In this document: in pieces, positions 35,750 through 44,132 of the stretch | Layout: each line of letters opens with the position of its first letter | Numbering within the stretch: position 1 is the stretch's first letter | Source of the DNA: Tepidamorphaceae bacterium | GTDB lineage: Bacteria > Pseudomonadota > Alphaproteobacteria > Rhizobiales > Tepidamorphaceae | NCBI GenBank assembly: GCA_028279445.1 | Contig: JANQNT010000023.1 | Coordinates: 248,001-312,000 of the forward strand | DNA length: 64,000 bases | Reading direction: 5' to 3' | Position numbers and translations under genes: made by a program | The notes under the pieces: model-generated | What the model saw: only the letters and a program-made list of their open reading frames with translations | Told to the model about the DNA's origin: nothing | Database searches by the model: none

Positions 35750-35783
35750 TTGATCTAAAGATTAGACCAATAGCCCTTTAGCA
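35750..35783. promoter_or_regulatory. Operator-like palindrome and shared motif before the minus operon
   Basis: TTGATCTAA (35750-35758) and TTAGACCAA (35762-35770) are inverted repeats matching at eight of nine positions around a three-base centre. The right arm starts the motif AGACCAATA...CCTTTAGCA (35764-35783), which recurs at 20029. The site is 66-100 bases upstream of the first minus-operon gene, a typical operator position. Control by the GntR protein at 19283 is inferred. Confidence 0.55.
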
Positions 35784-35949
35784 GTAAAGGGGGTGCAGCT
35801 GTCAGGTCCGCGACAAGGCATGACAAACCGCTTGCAACGGCGAACGCCTTGGCAAGAGCCCGCCGCCGAGACGACCGGCAGATGCACGGCATCGTCCATG
35901 ATCCTGCGCAAGGAGTGCTCGCCACGTTGCAGTTCCTCCCGGCGCGCCC

Positions 35950-37470
35950 TCAAGCGCCCGCACACACCTGCCGCTCGGCATCGTCAAGCCGCGCCCGCGC
36001 GGCCGTGAGCGCTTGCGTGAAACGCTCCAGACGCCCTTTGTCCCGGGTCAGCCGCTCGGCGAGTGCACCGACTTGGCGGCGCACCTCATCGGGGGCGGTG
36101 CCGCCATGGGATTTGCGCGAAGCCACTACCGCACCCGGATCGAGATAGCCCGCGATAGTCGCTGGCGAAAGGCCGATCTCGCGCCCAAGAACGTTGCGGC
36201 CGGCGGCATCCAGGGACCGCGCCCAATCCATGTCGGCGATCGAGGTCCCGCGCGGCAGGTCGCGTACCGCTGCGGCAACGACGGCATGGGCCTGGCGGAA
36301 CGGCAGGCCGCATTCGATCACCAGCCCATCGGCGAGATCGGTCACGGTCGCGAAGCTGTGTGCCAGCCGCTCGGCAAGCCACGGCCCATTGGGCGCCGCC
36401 GCCTCGACCGCGAGCTGCGTCAGACTGAGGCAGACATGTGTCTGATCGAGTGCCGTCCAGGCGGCCTTGAGATCGTCGCGAATAGTATCGATGGACACCG
36501 TGTAATGGGTACCGACCAGGCTCATCGCCGTGGTCATGTGGGCGCCGACGATCTGACCGGCCAGTCCCTTGATATGCTCCAGCAGCACCGGGTTTTTCTT
36601 CTGCGGCATGATGCTGGAGGAGCCGACCACATCATCGGAGAACAACAGGCTCGAGAATTCGTTCGTGGCATGGGCGTAGAAGTCCTGCGCCAACCGGCTG
36701 CAGCTGGTCGCCGCCTGGGCGACCGCGCCGGCCGCCTCGACCAGGAAATCGCGCGCGGCGACTCCGTCGAGACCGTTCTCGACGAGGCCATCGTAGCCAA
36801 GTAGCTCGGCGGTGCGGGCCGGGGCAATCGGGTGTCGTGTTCCGGCAAGGGCGGCAACCCCGAGCGGGCTGCGATTGATCCGCTCCAGCGCGCCGGACAA
36901 GCGTGCCCAATCGCGCTCCAGTGCGGCAGCGATGCCGGCGAGGCAGAAGCCGTAGGTGATCGGCTGGGCGGGCTGCATGTGGGTGTAGCCGAGCATGAGC
37001 GCATCGGCATAGGTCTCGGCCCTGGCTAGGGCGCAGGCCCGCAGATCATTCAGCGCGCCGAGCAGCACCGTCACCTGGGCGCGGGCCCGCAGGCGGTCGA
37101 TCGCCGCGCCCAGATCGTTGCGGCTGCGCCCGGTATGCAGCCGTCCCCCTGCCTCCGCACCCGCGTGGGCGATGATCCAGGCCTCGTGATTGAAATAGGA
37201 TTCCTCGCGCCTTGGATCGACGGGAATCGCGTCCGGGCCGAGCGCCGTCATCTGCGACAGCGCCGCGAGAAGGGCGCGCGCGTTATCGCCATCGATAATA
37301 CCCTGTTCGGCGAGCATGACCGTATGTGCCCGGTTGATCTCGATGATGATCCCGAAGGTCGACGGGAACTCGTTATCCAGGTTGCGCCGATAGATTTGCT
37401 CCGCGATCAAGGGATGAACACGATCGAAGTGATCACGTGAGGGGCTGGCGTTCCGCATCGTTGTCTCCAT
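35950..37470 (-). CDS. ArgH-fold C-N lyase (argininosuccinate lyase family)
   Basis: The protein of about 506 residues belongs to the fumarase/aspartase superfamily: HTGRSRND (about 112-119), GYTHMQPAQP and the mobile loop GSSSIMPQKKNP (about 283-294). It has one more Ser in the loop than ArgH and lacks the Asp that follows KKNP in ArgH. With a dedicated polar amino-acid ABC importer and LysR regulator it is more likely a catabolic lyase releasing fumarate from an N-substituted aspartate than the biosynthetic ArgH. EDDS lyase is a known example of such a role. The start at 37470 has AAGGA upstream; 37458 is an alternative. Confidence 0.82.
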   Translation of the reverse strand: METTMRNASPSRDHFDRVHPLIAEQIYRRNLDNEFPSTFGIIIEINRAHTVMLAEQGIIDGDNARALLAALSQMTALGPDAIPVDPRREESYFNHEAWIIAHAGAEAGGRLHTGRSRNDLGAAIDRLRARAQVTVLLGALNDLRACALARAETYADALMLGYTHMQPAQPITYGFCLAGIAAALERDWARLSGALERINRSPLGVAALAGTRHPIAPARTAELLGYDGLVENGLDGVAARDFLVEAAGAVAQAATSCSRLAQDFYAHATNEFSSLLFSDDVVGSSSIMPQKKNPVLLEHIKGLAGQIVGAHMTTAMSLVGTHYTVSIDTIRDDLKAAWTALDQTHVCLSLTQLAVEAAAPNGPWLAERLAHSFATVTDLADGLVIECGLPFRQAHAVVAAAVRDLPRGTSIADMDWARSLDAAGRNVLGREIGLSPATIAGYLDPGAVVASRKSHGGTAPDEVRRQVGALAERLTRDKGRLERFTQALTAARARLDDAERQVCAGA

Positions 37471-37522
37471 TGGCTGATCCTTCGCACGCATTGCCGGGCG
37501 CATCGTCGCCGCCCGGCCGGCT

Positions 37523-38281
37523 TCATAAGATCTTGTCCAGAAAGGTCCGGGTGCGCGCCTCGCGCGGTGCTGTCAGCACCGCGTCGGCAGCGCCCTGTTC
37601 GACGATTTCAGCTTGATCCATGAAGATGACGCGCGAGGCCGCCTCGCGTGCAAAGCCGATTTCGTGGGTGACGATGACCATGGTCATGCCCTCGCGCGAA
37701 AGCGTGCGCAGGACGTCCAGCACCTCGGCGATCATCTCCGGATCGAGCGCCGATGTCGGCTCATCGAGCAACAGTGCCTCAGGCGCCATGGCCAGCGCCC
37801 GCACGATCGCCACCCGCTGGAGCTGCCCGCCGGACAGTTGCGCGGGATAGGCGTCGGCCTTGTCGGCGAGCTGCACGCGCGCGAGCAGGTTGCGCGCCGT
37901 TTCGGCCGCTTGCTCCCGACGCATCCGTCCGGTGCGCACCGGGGCGAGCGTGATGTTCTGCAGCACCGACAGGTGCGGGAACAGCGAGCAGTCCTGGAAC
38001 ACCATGCCGACGCGCAGACGTACGGCCCGCCAGGCCCGCTGTTGCCTCATATCGACCGGCGCGCCGTCGATCCGGATGGTACCGGCATCGGGGACCAGCA
38101 GACCGTTAAGGCACCGGATCAGCGTGCTCTTGCCCGATCCGCTCGGCCCGATGACGGCAACAACCTCGCCGCGCGCCACGCTGAGGCTCACCGCGCGCAG
38201 CGCCGTGTGCTTGGCAAAGCACTTGGTCAGCCCCTCGGCGGCAATGAGCGGCACGGCCCGGTTGGAGGCGCATGCGGTCAT
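37523..38281 (-). CDS. Polar amino-acid ABC importer ATPase (GlnQ/HisP type)
   Basis: The 252-residue ATPase has Walker A GPSGSGKST, Q-loop MVFQDCSLFPHLSV, signature LSGGQLQRVAIVRAL, Walker B ALLLDEPTSALDPE and an H-loop VTHEIGFARE. The start at 38281 overlaps the upstream permease stop (ATGA); the open frame extends far upstream but only as overlap with that permease. It belongs to a four-gene importer transcribed toward the ArgH-fold lyase. Confidence 0.91.
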   Translation of the reverse strand: MTACASNRAVPLIAAEGLTKCFAKHTALRAVSLSVARGEVVAVIGPSGSGKSTLIRCLNGLLVPDAGTIRIDGAPVDMRQQRAWRAVRLRVGMVFQDCSLFPHLSVLQNITLAPVRTGRMRREQAAETARNLLARVQLADKADAYPAQLSGGQLQRVAIVRALAMAPEALLLDEPTSALDPEMIAEVLDVLRTLSREGMTMVIVTHEIGFAREAASRVIFMDQAEIVEQGAADAVLTAPREARTRTFLDKIL

Positions 38282-38997
38282 ACGCTTTCCTCCGCCTGCC
38301 GGCGCACGCTGCCCATGTCGGCCGCGCCACGCGCTTTGAGACGGTGCTGCATGGCGCGCTCGAGCCGGCTTGTCAGCGCATTGAGCGCCGCGGAGATGAG
38401 GTAGTAGACAACGAGGATCGCCCCGAAGATCGTGAAGGCGGGGCTGTAACCCTCCATGATGGTGGTGCGCTCGACCACGATTTGCGCCATGCGAAAGAGT
38501 TCGGGAACGCCGATCAGCGCCGCCAGCGAGGTCGACTGCACCAAGAGCGTGAACAACCCGGTGAAGGGCGGGATGATCGGCAACAGCGCCTGCGGCGCGA
38601 TCACGTACCAGTAGATTTGCCAGGGTTTGAGGCCGAGCGCCGCCGCGCTGGTGCGCTGGTGCTCGGGAATGGCGTTGAACCCGCCGCGCACGATCTCCGC
38701 GCCATTGGCCCCGCCCCACAGCGACAGCGTGACGACCGCGGCGCTGAACGGATCGAGCGGCAGGCCAATCAGCGGCGCGCCGAAATAGATGAAGAACAGA
38801 CTGACCAGGAGCGGGATATCGCGGAAGACCTCCACATAGATTCGTGCCGCAACCGTGAGCAGCCGATTGCGCGTGATGCTCATGATCCCGACGAAAAGCG
38901 AGATGACCGTCGCGAACACGAGCGTCAAAACAGCCAGTCCGAAGGTCCAGGCCAGACCGTTGCCGAACAGGATGTAGTTCTCGACGATGAGCTGCAT
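38278..38997 (-). CDS. Polar amino-acid ABC permease (HisM/GlnP type)
   Basis: The 239-residue permease has five predicted helices and the family core GGFNAIPEHQRTSAAALGLKPW. It follows the other permease by five bases, and its stop overlaps the ATPase start. It is one of two non-identical pore subunits of the importer. Confidence 0.88.
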   Translation of the reverse strand: MQLIVENYILFGNGLAWTFGLAVLTLVFATVISLFVGIMSITRNRLLTVAARIYVEVFRDIPLLVSLFFIYFGAPLIGLPLDPFSAAVVTLSLWGGANGAEIVRGGFNAIPEHQRTSAAALGLKPWQIYWYVIAPQALLPIIPPFTGLFTLLVQSTSLAALIGVPELFRMAQIVVERTTIMEGYSPAFTIFGAILVVYYLISAALNALTSRLERAMQHRLKARGAADMGSVRRQAEESV

Positions 38998-39002
38998 GGT
39001 CT

Positions 39003-39674
39003 TTAGGCCGTCTCGAACGGTCGGTGCAGGCGTTTCTCGAGCGCCCGCACGGCGATCGACAGGCCCAGAACGAGCGCCAGGTATATGATGCCGATGGCGG
39101 CGAACATCTCCAGTGTTCGGAACTCAAGCGAAATGCGCTCCATGGCGACGAAGGTAAGCTCCGCCAGACCGATCGCTTGCAGATAGGCTGAGTTCTTCAG
39201 GATCGAGATTGAGGTGTTGAGCACCGACGGCAGCGCCACCCGCACGCCCAGCGGCACCGCGATGAGCAGCATGAACTGTATGGGCTTGAGACCGAGCGCC
39301 GCGCCGGCATCGCGCAGATCGTCGGGTACCGCCAACAGCCCGCCGCGCACGTTCTCGACATTATAGGCCGCCCCCCAGACCACCAGCGCCAGAACGCCTG
39401 AATTGAAGATCGACAGATGGATGCCGACCGATGGCAGGCCGTAGAAGATGAAGAAGATCTGGACCAGCAACGGCGTGTTGCGGATGAAGCTGACATAGCC
39501 GGCAACGACCGCCGACAGGCCCCGGACCTGCATCACCCGCACGATCGCCCCGAGGATCCCGATGCCCACTGCCGCCAGGATGCTGATCGCCGAGACCTTC
39601 AACGTCATCAACAGGCCGGCGCCGAGCGCGTCGGACTGTCCCCAGATATAGCTGGTGTCGAACTGATAGCTCAT
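39003..39674 (-). CDS. Polar amino-acid ABC permease (HisQ/GlnP type)
   Basis: The 223-residue permease contains FIRNTPLLVQIFFIFYGLPS and RGGLLAVPDDLRDAGAALGL, hallmarks of polar amino-acid permeases. It lies between the binding-protein gene and the second permease. Together these proteins would import a charged amino acid or opine-like compound. Confidence 0.89.
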   Translation of the reverse strand: MSYQFDTSYIWGQSDALGAGLLMTLKVSAISILAAVGIGILGAIVRVMQVRGLSAVVAGYVSFIRNTPLLVQIFFIFYGLPSVGIHLSIFNSGVLALVVWGAAYNVENVRGGLLAVPDDLRDAGAALGLKPIQFMLLIAVPLGVRVALPSVLNTSISILKNSAYLQAIGLAELTFVAMERISLEFRTLEMFAAIGIIYLALVLGLSIAVRALEKRLHRPFETA

Positions 39675-39743
39675 GGCGTAACCCGGCGCCGCGACGCCGC
39701 CTTTCGGCCGCCGCGGCGCCCATTGTGCCGGCCGGTGCCGGTG

Positions 39744-40583
39744 TCAGTTCCGGGGAGCGTTGTCGAGGTCCCAGGTCTGCTTCATGGCATCGATCAGATC
39801 GGGCTGGACATGCTCTTCAAGCCATTGATCGGTCAGCCCCTCCGCCACTGCCTTCTTGATCGCGGCATCGACGAAGGCGCGCCATTCCGGCTCCCCTTTG
39901 CGCACCCCGCCTGCACCATAGCCGACGGCGAAGAGGTCGCCGACCATGCGGATCGAGTCATTCTTGTTGGCCAGCCCGCTCAACAGGGCAAAATCATGCG
40001 CATACCCCTGGGCGCGACCCTGCAACAGGGCTTGCAGCGCATCGGAGACGGTGTCGAGCTTGAGCAGCGTTACGTCAGGCATGTTCTTCTCCAGCCAGGG
40101 GATCTGCCAGGCGCCCTTGATGGTGATCACGGTCTTGCCGTCAAGGTCTTCAAGGTCCTGCACCTCGCTGTCGACCGGCACCACGACATCGCTGCCGTCC
40201 CAGAAATAGGGATCCGTGAAATCGATGACTTCCTTGCGTTCCTCATTGATGCCGAGGGTCGCCAGGATGAGGTCGATCTTGCCGCCCAGCAGGCTCGGAA
40301 TCCGGTTCGAGGAGGTCACGCACACGATCTCGGTCTTGGTGGCATCCCCAAAGGCATATTCGGCGATTTTCTTGCCGAGTTCGACCTCGACACCTACCGG
40401 TTTGCCGGCAGTGTCGAGATAGCCGTAGGGCGGGAAGTCGCATTTGGTTCCGAAGCGCAGAATGTCTGCCTCGGCGATGGCGTCGGGCACCGGCGGCAAA
40501 TCCGAGGCCAGGGCCGTGGTTGCGACGCCGGCCGACAGCGCGAAAGCTGCCAGCATGCGCGCTGCTTTGCAAAGATTGTCCAT
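39744..40583 (-). CDS. Polar amino-acid ABC substrate-binding protein
   Basis: The 279-residue periplasmic protein (family 3) has an export signal ending near residue 26-27 (TALAS). It has the family blocks GTKCDFPPYGYLD and SSNRIPSLLGGKIDLILATL, followed by EERKEVIDFTDPYF. GGAGG lies eight bases before ATG 40583; an ATG at 40598 is less likely. It is the first gene of the importer-lyase operon and diverges from the LysR gene. Confidence 0.9.
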   Translation of the reverse strand: MDNLCKAARMLAAFALSAGVATTALASDLPPVPDAIAEADILRFGTKCDFPPYGYLDTAGKPVGVEVELGKKIAEYAFGDATKTEIVCVTSSNRIPSLLGGKIDLILATLGINEERKEVIDFTDPYFWDGSDVVVPVDSEVQDLEDLDGKTVITIKGAWQIPWLEKNMPDVTLLKLDTVSDALQALLQGRAQGYAHDFALLSGLANKNDSIRMVGDLFAVGYGAGGVRKGEPEWRAFVDAAIKKAVAEGLTDQWLEEHVQPDLIDAMKQTWDLDNAPRN

Positions 40584-40786
40584 AGCTTGTCCTCCCATAC
40601 CCGCCCAGGCGCTCCGCCTTGCGGCGCGCCATCTTTCGGCCCCGTGGCGTCGAGACAGGGCTTGGCGACACGACGGGTGAGCATCGTCTTGCGCTCGACG
40701 GTACAGGGCCCTGGCGGATGTCTTGATCGCATCCGTCGCGCCGCTCGGGCAAAGCGTTGCAAAGCTTCAAAATCAGGTCAAATCAT

Positions 40787-40807
40787 GTTATATCCTTTCA
40801 ATATAAC
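40787..40807. promoter_or_regulatory. LysR-type operator candidate
   Basis: GTTATA (40787-40792) and TATAAC (40802-40807) form an inverted repeat with a nine-base spacer, which contains the T-N11-A pattern of LysR sites. It lies 22 bases before the LysR start and about 200 bases before the divergent binding-protein gene. This fits autoregulation plus activation of the importer. Confidence 0.55.
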
Positions 40808-40828
40808 TTAATATGATGACTCTGACAT

Positions 40829-41740
40829 ATGGTCACCTACCGTCAGATCGCAGCCTTCCGCGCCGTGATGCTCACCCACAGCTTCACCCGGGCGGCGGAC
40901 ATGCTGCACATCACCCAGCCGGCGATCAGCCGGCTGATCCGCGATCTGGAGATCGAGCTCAAGCTGACTTTGTTCGAGCGCCAGAAGGGCGGCATGAAGG
41001 TGACCAGGCAGGCCGAGACGCTTTATTCCGAAGTCGAGCGGTCCTTCCTTGGCCTGCAACGCATCGAGCAGGCTGCCCGGCGCATCCGCGAAGGCCGCAG
41101 CGGGGCCATCAAGATCTGCGGAAATCCGGCCTTCACGCTGATGTTCATTCCGCGCGTCGTGAAAGCCTTTCTTGAAACCCATGAAGGCGTACAGGTGTCG
41201 CTCTATTCCTGTGCCAACGAGACCGCCTTCGACCTCATTCTCGCCCGCCAGTTCGACCTCGGCTACGTCATCACGCCGGCGGATATCGCCGGCATCGAGG
41301 CAGGGCCGGTCCAGCATGCCCGCTGCGTGTGCCTCTTGCCGCCCGGCCATCGCCTGAGCGATCGCGAGGTGGTGCGCATCGAGGATCTCAAGGACGAGCC
41401 TTTCATCTCGCTCGCCGAAGGCACCATGACGCGCATGAAGATCGACGCCGCGTTCAACGCCGCCAACATCCCGCGGCGCCTGGAGATCGAGGCCGAATGG
41501 TCGGCCACCATCTGCGCCATGGTGGCGAACGGCCTTGGCGTGTCCATCATCGAGCCCTTCACCGCCGAGAGCTTCGTGCAGAACGGCGGGGTGACAAAGC
41601 CTTTCTTGCCCGAGATCGACTACACCTTCACCCAGATCCGCAGGGCCGGCATGCCGCGCGCACCCCTTGCGGAGGATTTCATGGCCACCTTCGACGCCTG
41701 CGTCGCCAGCTTCGCAGGCCCGCAAGCCGCCCCCGGTTGA
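40829..41740 (+). CDS. LysR-family regulator, OccR/NocR-like
   Basis: The 303-residue protein has an N-terminal winged helix (FTRAADMLHITQPAISRLI) and a two-lobe effector domain. Its general look (IKICGNPAFTLMFIPRVV, SLYSCANETAFDLILARQFD) is like regulators of opine and amino-acid importers. It diverges from the polar amino-acid importer operon and probably activates it in response to the imported compound. The effector is not known. Confidence 0.87.
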   Translation: MVTYRQIAAFRAVMLTHSFTRAADMLHITQPAISRLIRDLEIELKLTLFERQKGGMKVTRQAETLYSEVERSFLGLQRIEQAARRIREGRSGAIKICGNPAFTLMFIPRVVKAFLETHEGVQVSLYSCANETAFDLILARQFDLGYVITPADIAGIEAGPVQHARCVCLLPPGHRLSDREVVRIEDLKDEPFISLAEGTMTRMKIDAAFNAANIPRRLEIEAEWSATICAMVANGLGVSIIEPFTAESFVQNGGVTKPFLPEIDYTFTQIRRAGMPRAPLAEDFMATFDACVASFAGPQAAPG

Positions 41741-42121
41741 CGCCGGTGCATCCGCGCCCGGCGCGGCGGACGGGTCATCGTTCGGCTGCCATAATGGTCC
41801 GTCGGCGTTGGGATGTCGGGCACCGGTGCCCCGGCACATCCGATTTGACGTCGGAAGACGGGGGCTCCAAGTTCATTGTAACCGCCAACGACTGCAGTCG
41901 GGACCGAAATCCGGATCACTCGGCGACCGTCAACCGGCCATACGCATACATGGCCACGGGTCGGTTTCCCTGTTGTGCAGATGGCTTCCCCGCTGGGCGC
42001 TTGAATTTTCGCTGTTCGTATGCGCAGGGAAATACGACGTAGGGTATTAAAATTTCTGATGAATTCTGGTTGATATCGTGCTGTCGTCCAGAAAGCGGCG
42101 CAGCTTTCCCTCCCTTTTCCT
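41741..42121. other. Intergenic region after LysR gene
   Basis: No gene is recognised here. GGGCACCGGTGCCC (41818-41831) is a perfect palindrome flanked by GATGT and ACATC, giving a possible long hairpin about 75-100 bases after the LysR stop, without a T-run. The rest shows no coding pattern. It abuts the left end of an IS5-type element. Confidence 0.6.
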
Positions 42122-42542
42122 CTAGGCTCAGGACTCATTGATCACAACCAGAATGCGACGGTTGCGGCAATGCAGATGGCCGAGAAGAAGGCGTGGGCGT
42201 ATCGGTCATAGCGTGTTGCGATGCACCGCTGGTCCTTGAGACGGCCGAAGATGCGGTCGAAAACGCCCATGCAGCTCCAGCGAATGAAGCGGTTGTGAAG
42301 CGTCTTGTGCGGCCTGCAGCCCGTTGGCGCATCCTTCCACTGCAAGCCATGCTTGATCACATAGACAATCCCGCTGACCACCCGCCGGTCGTCAACACGC
42401 GGAACATCATGCGCCAAAGGAAAATGCGGAGCGCATCCGAGTCATCTGGCTCTCGCTCGGCAAAAACAAATCGCCCATCAGAACCTCCTCGAAAGGGACT
42501 CTGAATCACATTCGCTTACAGATTAATAGGTCCTGAGCCTAG
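42122..42542 (-). mobile_element. Internally deleted IS5-type element with intact ends
   Basis: The left end CTAGGCTCAGGAC (42122-42134) continues TCATTGATC. The right end, read on the other strand, is CTAGGCTCAGGACC and continues TATTAATC, giving about 19 matches in 22 positions. A CTAG tetranucleotide flanks each end and may be the target duplication. At 421 bases it is about half a normal IS5-type element, because the middle of the transposase gene is missing. Such a deletion derivative could be moved by a full relative elsewhere in the genome. Confidence 0.8.
42142..42478 (-). pseudogene. IS5-family transposase with frameshift and internal deletion
   Basis: The gene starts at ATG 42478 (MGDLFLPSESQM, like the usual MSDLFWLTKAQM) and shifts frame in a TTTTCC run near 42425. 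It continues as VPRVDDRRVVSGIVYVIKHG and CMGVFDRIFGRLKD. It then jumps directly to the family C-terminus RYDRYAHAFFSAICIAATVA, ending FWL. All catalytic Asp/Glu segments in between are lost. No active protein is possible. Confidence 0.88.
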
Positions 42543-42571
42543 GTTGTATGGACGATTGGACTTGGCCGGAC

Positions 42572-42651
42572 TTCTTTGGCTCTCCTGGTGCACACGTCGC
42601 CCTTCAAGCATCTGATTTCTATGATTTTTCTTCCCAATCCATCATCGGCGC
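42572..42651 (+). repeat. Direct repeat R2, right border of the catabolic block
   Basis: This is the second copy of repeat R1 (18031-18121), in the same orientation, with 48 of 52 identical bases in the core 42600-42651. It lies 30 bases outside the internally deleted IS5-type element, whereas R1 lies outside the left IS. It is 164 bases before the recombinase remnant. A translated core (LQASDFYDFSSQSIIGA) continues to a stop at 42672, suggesting the end of a lost coding sequence. Confidence 0.75.
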
Positions 42652-42814
42652 AATTGAAAATCTAAACCCTTGATTATATTGCATTATACTTGGACCGTAA
42701 TGGGACCAACCGTGAGTGCGTGCACGCGCTTATAGCCTCAATTGCACAGGTTTGGACCCGTTTTTGATCTCTCTGTGCACACCGGCCGCACGCGTCGAGA
42801 AGGAGTGCACACGC

Positions 42815-43000
42815 ATGGCAAGCCTGACAAGAGTTGGGTCTGGGAACTGGCGTGTGCAAGCGCGGCGCGAGGACTGGCGCATGCTCAGTCGCTATACGAA
42901 TCCAAAGCCCGAAGGGCTCGGCCAGATGCAGCAGCAAAGACAGGTATCCGAAGAACAGCAGTTCGCCAGATCGGGAGAGGATCGCGCACCGTCACTTTAG
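42815..43000 (+). pseudogene. Tyrosine recombinase (integrase) remnant
   Basis: AGGAG lies nine bases before the ATG. The frame opens with MASLTRVGSGNWRVQARR, the N-terminus of a common alphaproteobacterial phage/island integrase group. It jumps directly to EDWRMLSRYTNPKPEGL, the C-terminal segment around the catalytic tyrosine (RYT). About 280 residues between them are missing, so this is an in-frame deletion relic. Its place just outside repeat R2 suggests it once integrated the neighbouring DNA. Confidence 0.7.
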
Positions 43001-43032
43001 ACCCGGCTGGCAAACCAAGCCAAACTGCGTAC

Positions 43033-43384
43033 ATGGCATCGCTCACTCAAATCGAAGTGCTTCTTCCGGAGCTCCGGGCCTATGCCACTGCCATATGCGC
43101 ATCGTCCGACGATGCGGAGGACATTGTGCGGGACGCCATAGAGCGGGCGCTGCGAACCGGGGATCGTCCTACGATCATTTCCGCAACCTGCACTACGACG
43201 AGCTGAGAAAGAGACGTATACGCCGGGATTTTTTGGCCGCAGAGAAACGTCTCTCTGTTGAAGCGGGCACATCAGATGCGGCGCGGGATATACCGATCCG
43301 GATGGCGTTTGAGAAACTGCCGCCCGATATGCGCCAAGTGCTATGTCTTGTGGACATCATGGGATTGAAATACGCCGAAGTAGC
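43033..43384 (+). pseudogene. ECF sigma-factor remnant, frameshifted and truncated
   Basis: The first frame reads an ECF sigma region 2 start (LLPELRAYATAICASSDDAE, then DIVRDAIERAL). After about 43165 the match continues in another frame as NLHYDELRKRRIRRDF and KLPPDMRQVLCLVDIMGLKY. It stops at the beginning of region 4, where similarity switches to an aldo-keto reductase on the other strand. Both a frame change and a lost 3' end make it non-functional. Confidence 0.72.
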
Positions 43385-43390
43385 GGTTCC

Positions 43391-43664
43391 CGCCTGCGCA
43401 CTTGGTTGCGATCACATAATCATCACGGCGTCCTGTCTTGGCGATCCACCGATCGATGATCTCTTCGGTGACACCAGTTCTTTCCTTCCGGGCAGGATTG
43501 GCCGGGTACATCTCGGCGGTGTCGAGCAAGTCGATCCCAAAACCGAGGCTCATGTCCAACTGGCGAAGGCTGTCGGCTCCCGGTGTGTTGGTTCCGAAAG
43601 TCATGGTGCCGAGGCAGAAGCGGCTTACCTCGATCCCGGTGCGCCCAAGTTTGGTGCGTTGCAT
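43391..43664 (-). pseudogene. Aldo-keto reductase 5' fragment
   Basis: The fragment starts at ATG 43664 with AAGGG upstream and reads MQRTKLGRTGIEVSRFCLGT. It then has the Asp-Thr-Ala-Glu-x-Tyr segment of the active site (LLDTAEMYPANP) and TGRRDDYVIATK. Similarity ends near 43391 at the junction with the sigma-factor remnant, leaving about 90 of the usual 340 residues. The short open frame runs on a few codons past the junction. Confidence 0.75.
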
Positions 43665-44132
43665 GTCTGTGCCCTTGAAGGGGCCTGACGCCGTCGATGT
43701 GAACGCCGGCGGGAATGTGGATGTTTGGAGTAGCGAGCCGCAATGCGGCCAGGTTGGAATCAACTGACAATCAGCTCATGGACGAAAGGGGCAACACGCG
43801 CCGAAGGGTCAAGCGGTACTTTGCTGCACATCCATTTGCTCGCGACAAGCCTGGCGCAAAGCTGCCTGAACTGAGCAATCGGGCGGGCAGGCTCACCCTG
43901 CGCGGCAGCACTGGCGCGCAGGCGTATCCGCGACGCCGTCAAGGGTCAGCTCACCGCATTTGCTGAACATCAACGCCGAGTCTGAGGCCCTGTTTGGCGC
44001 GAACACGGGTGCCTGACGACTGGTTCGTCGCGTGCCCACTCTGGCGGTGTGAATGCCTCCGGCCAACTCGACACGGGCCAGCAAGTTCGACCAGGAGAGT
44101 CTATTCTTGGGTCGCCGATGGTCGAGAGCCTG
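43665..44132. other. Intergenic region without recognisable genes
   Basis: Several short open frames occur on both strands but none shows a family match or a convincing start. The stretch continues the decayed zone that begins at 42.1 kb. It ends at the first palindromic operator of the GntR gene. Confidence 0.6.

Noticed and set aside
39417-40811. 464-residue plus-strand open frame
   Set aside because: It is antisense to the binding-protein and permease genes, has biased composition and no family match; it arises from high GC.
18288-42542. Composite transposon formed by two identical IS copies
   Set aside because: The two IS5-type elements belong to different subgroups with different ends, so they cannot act as a matched pair.
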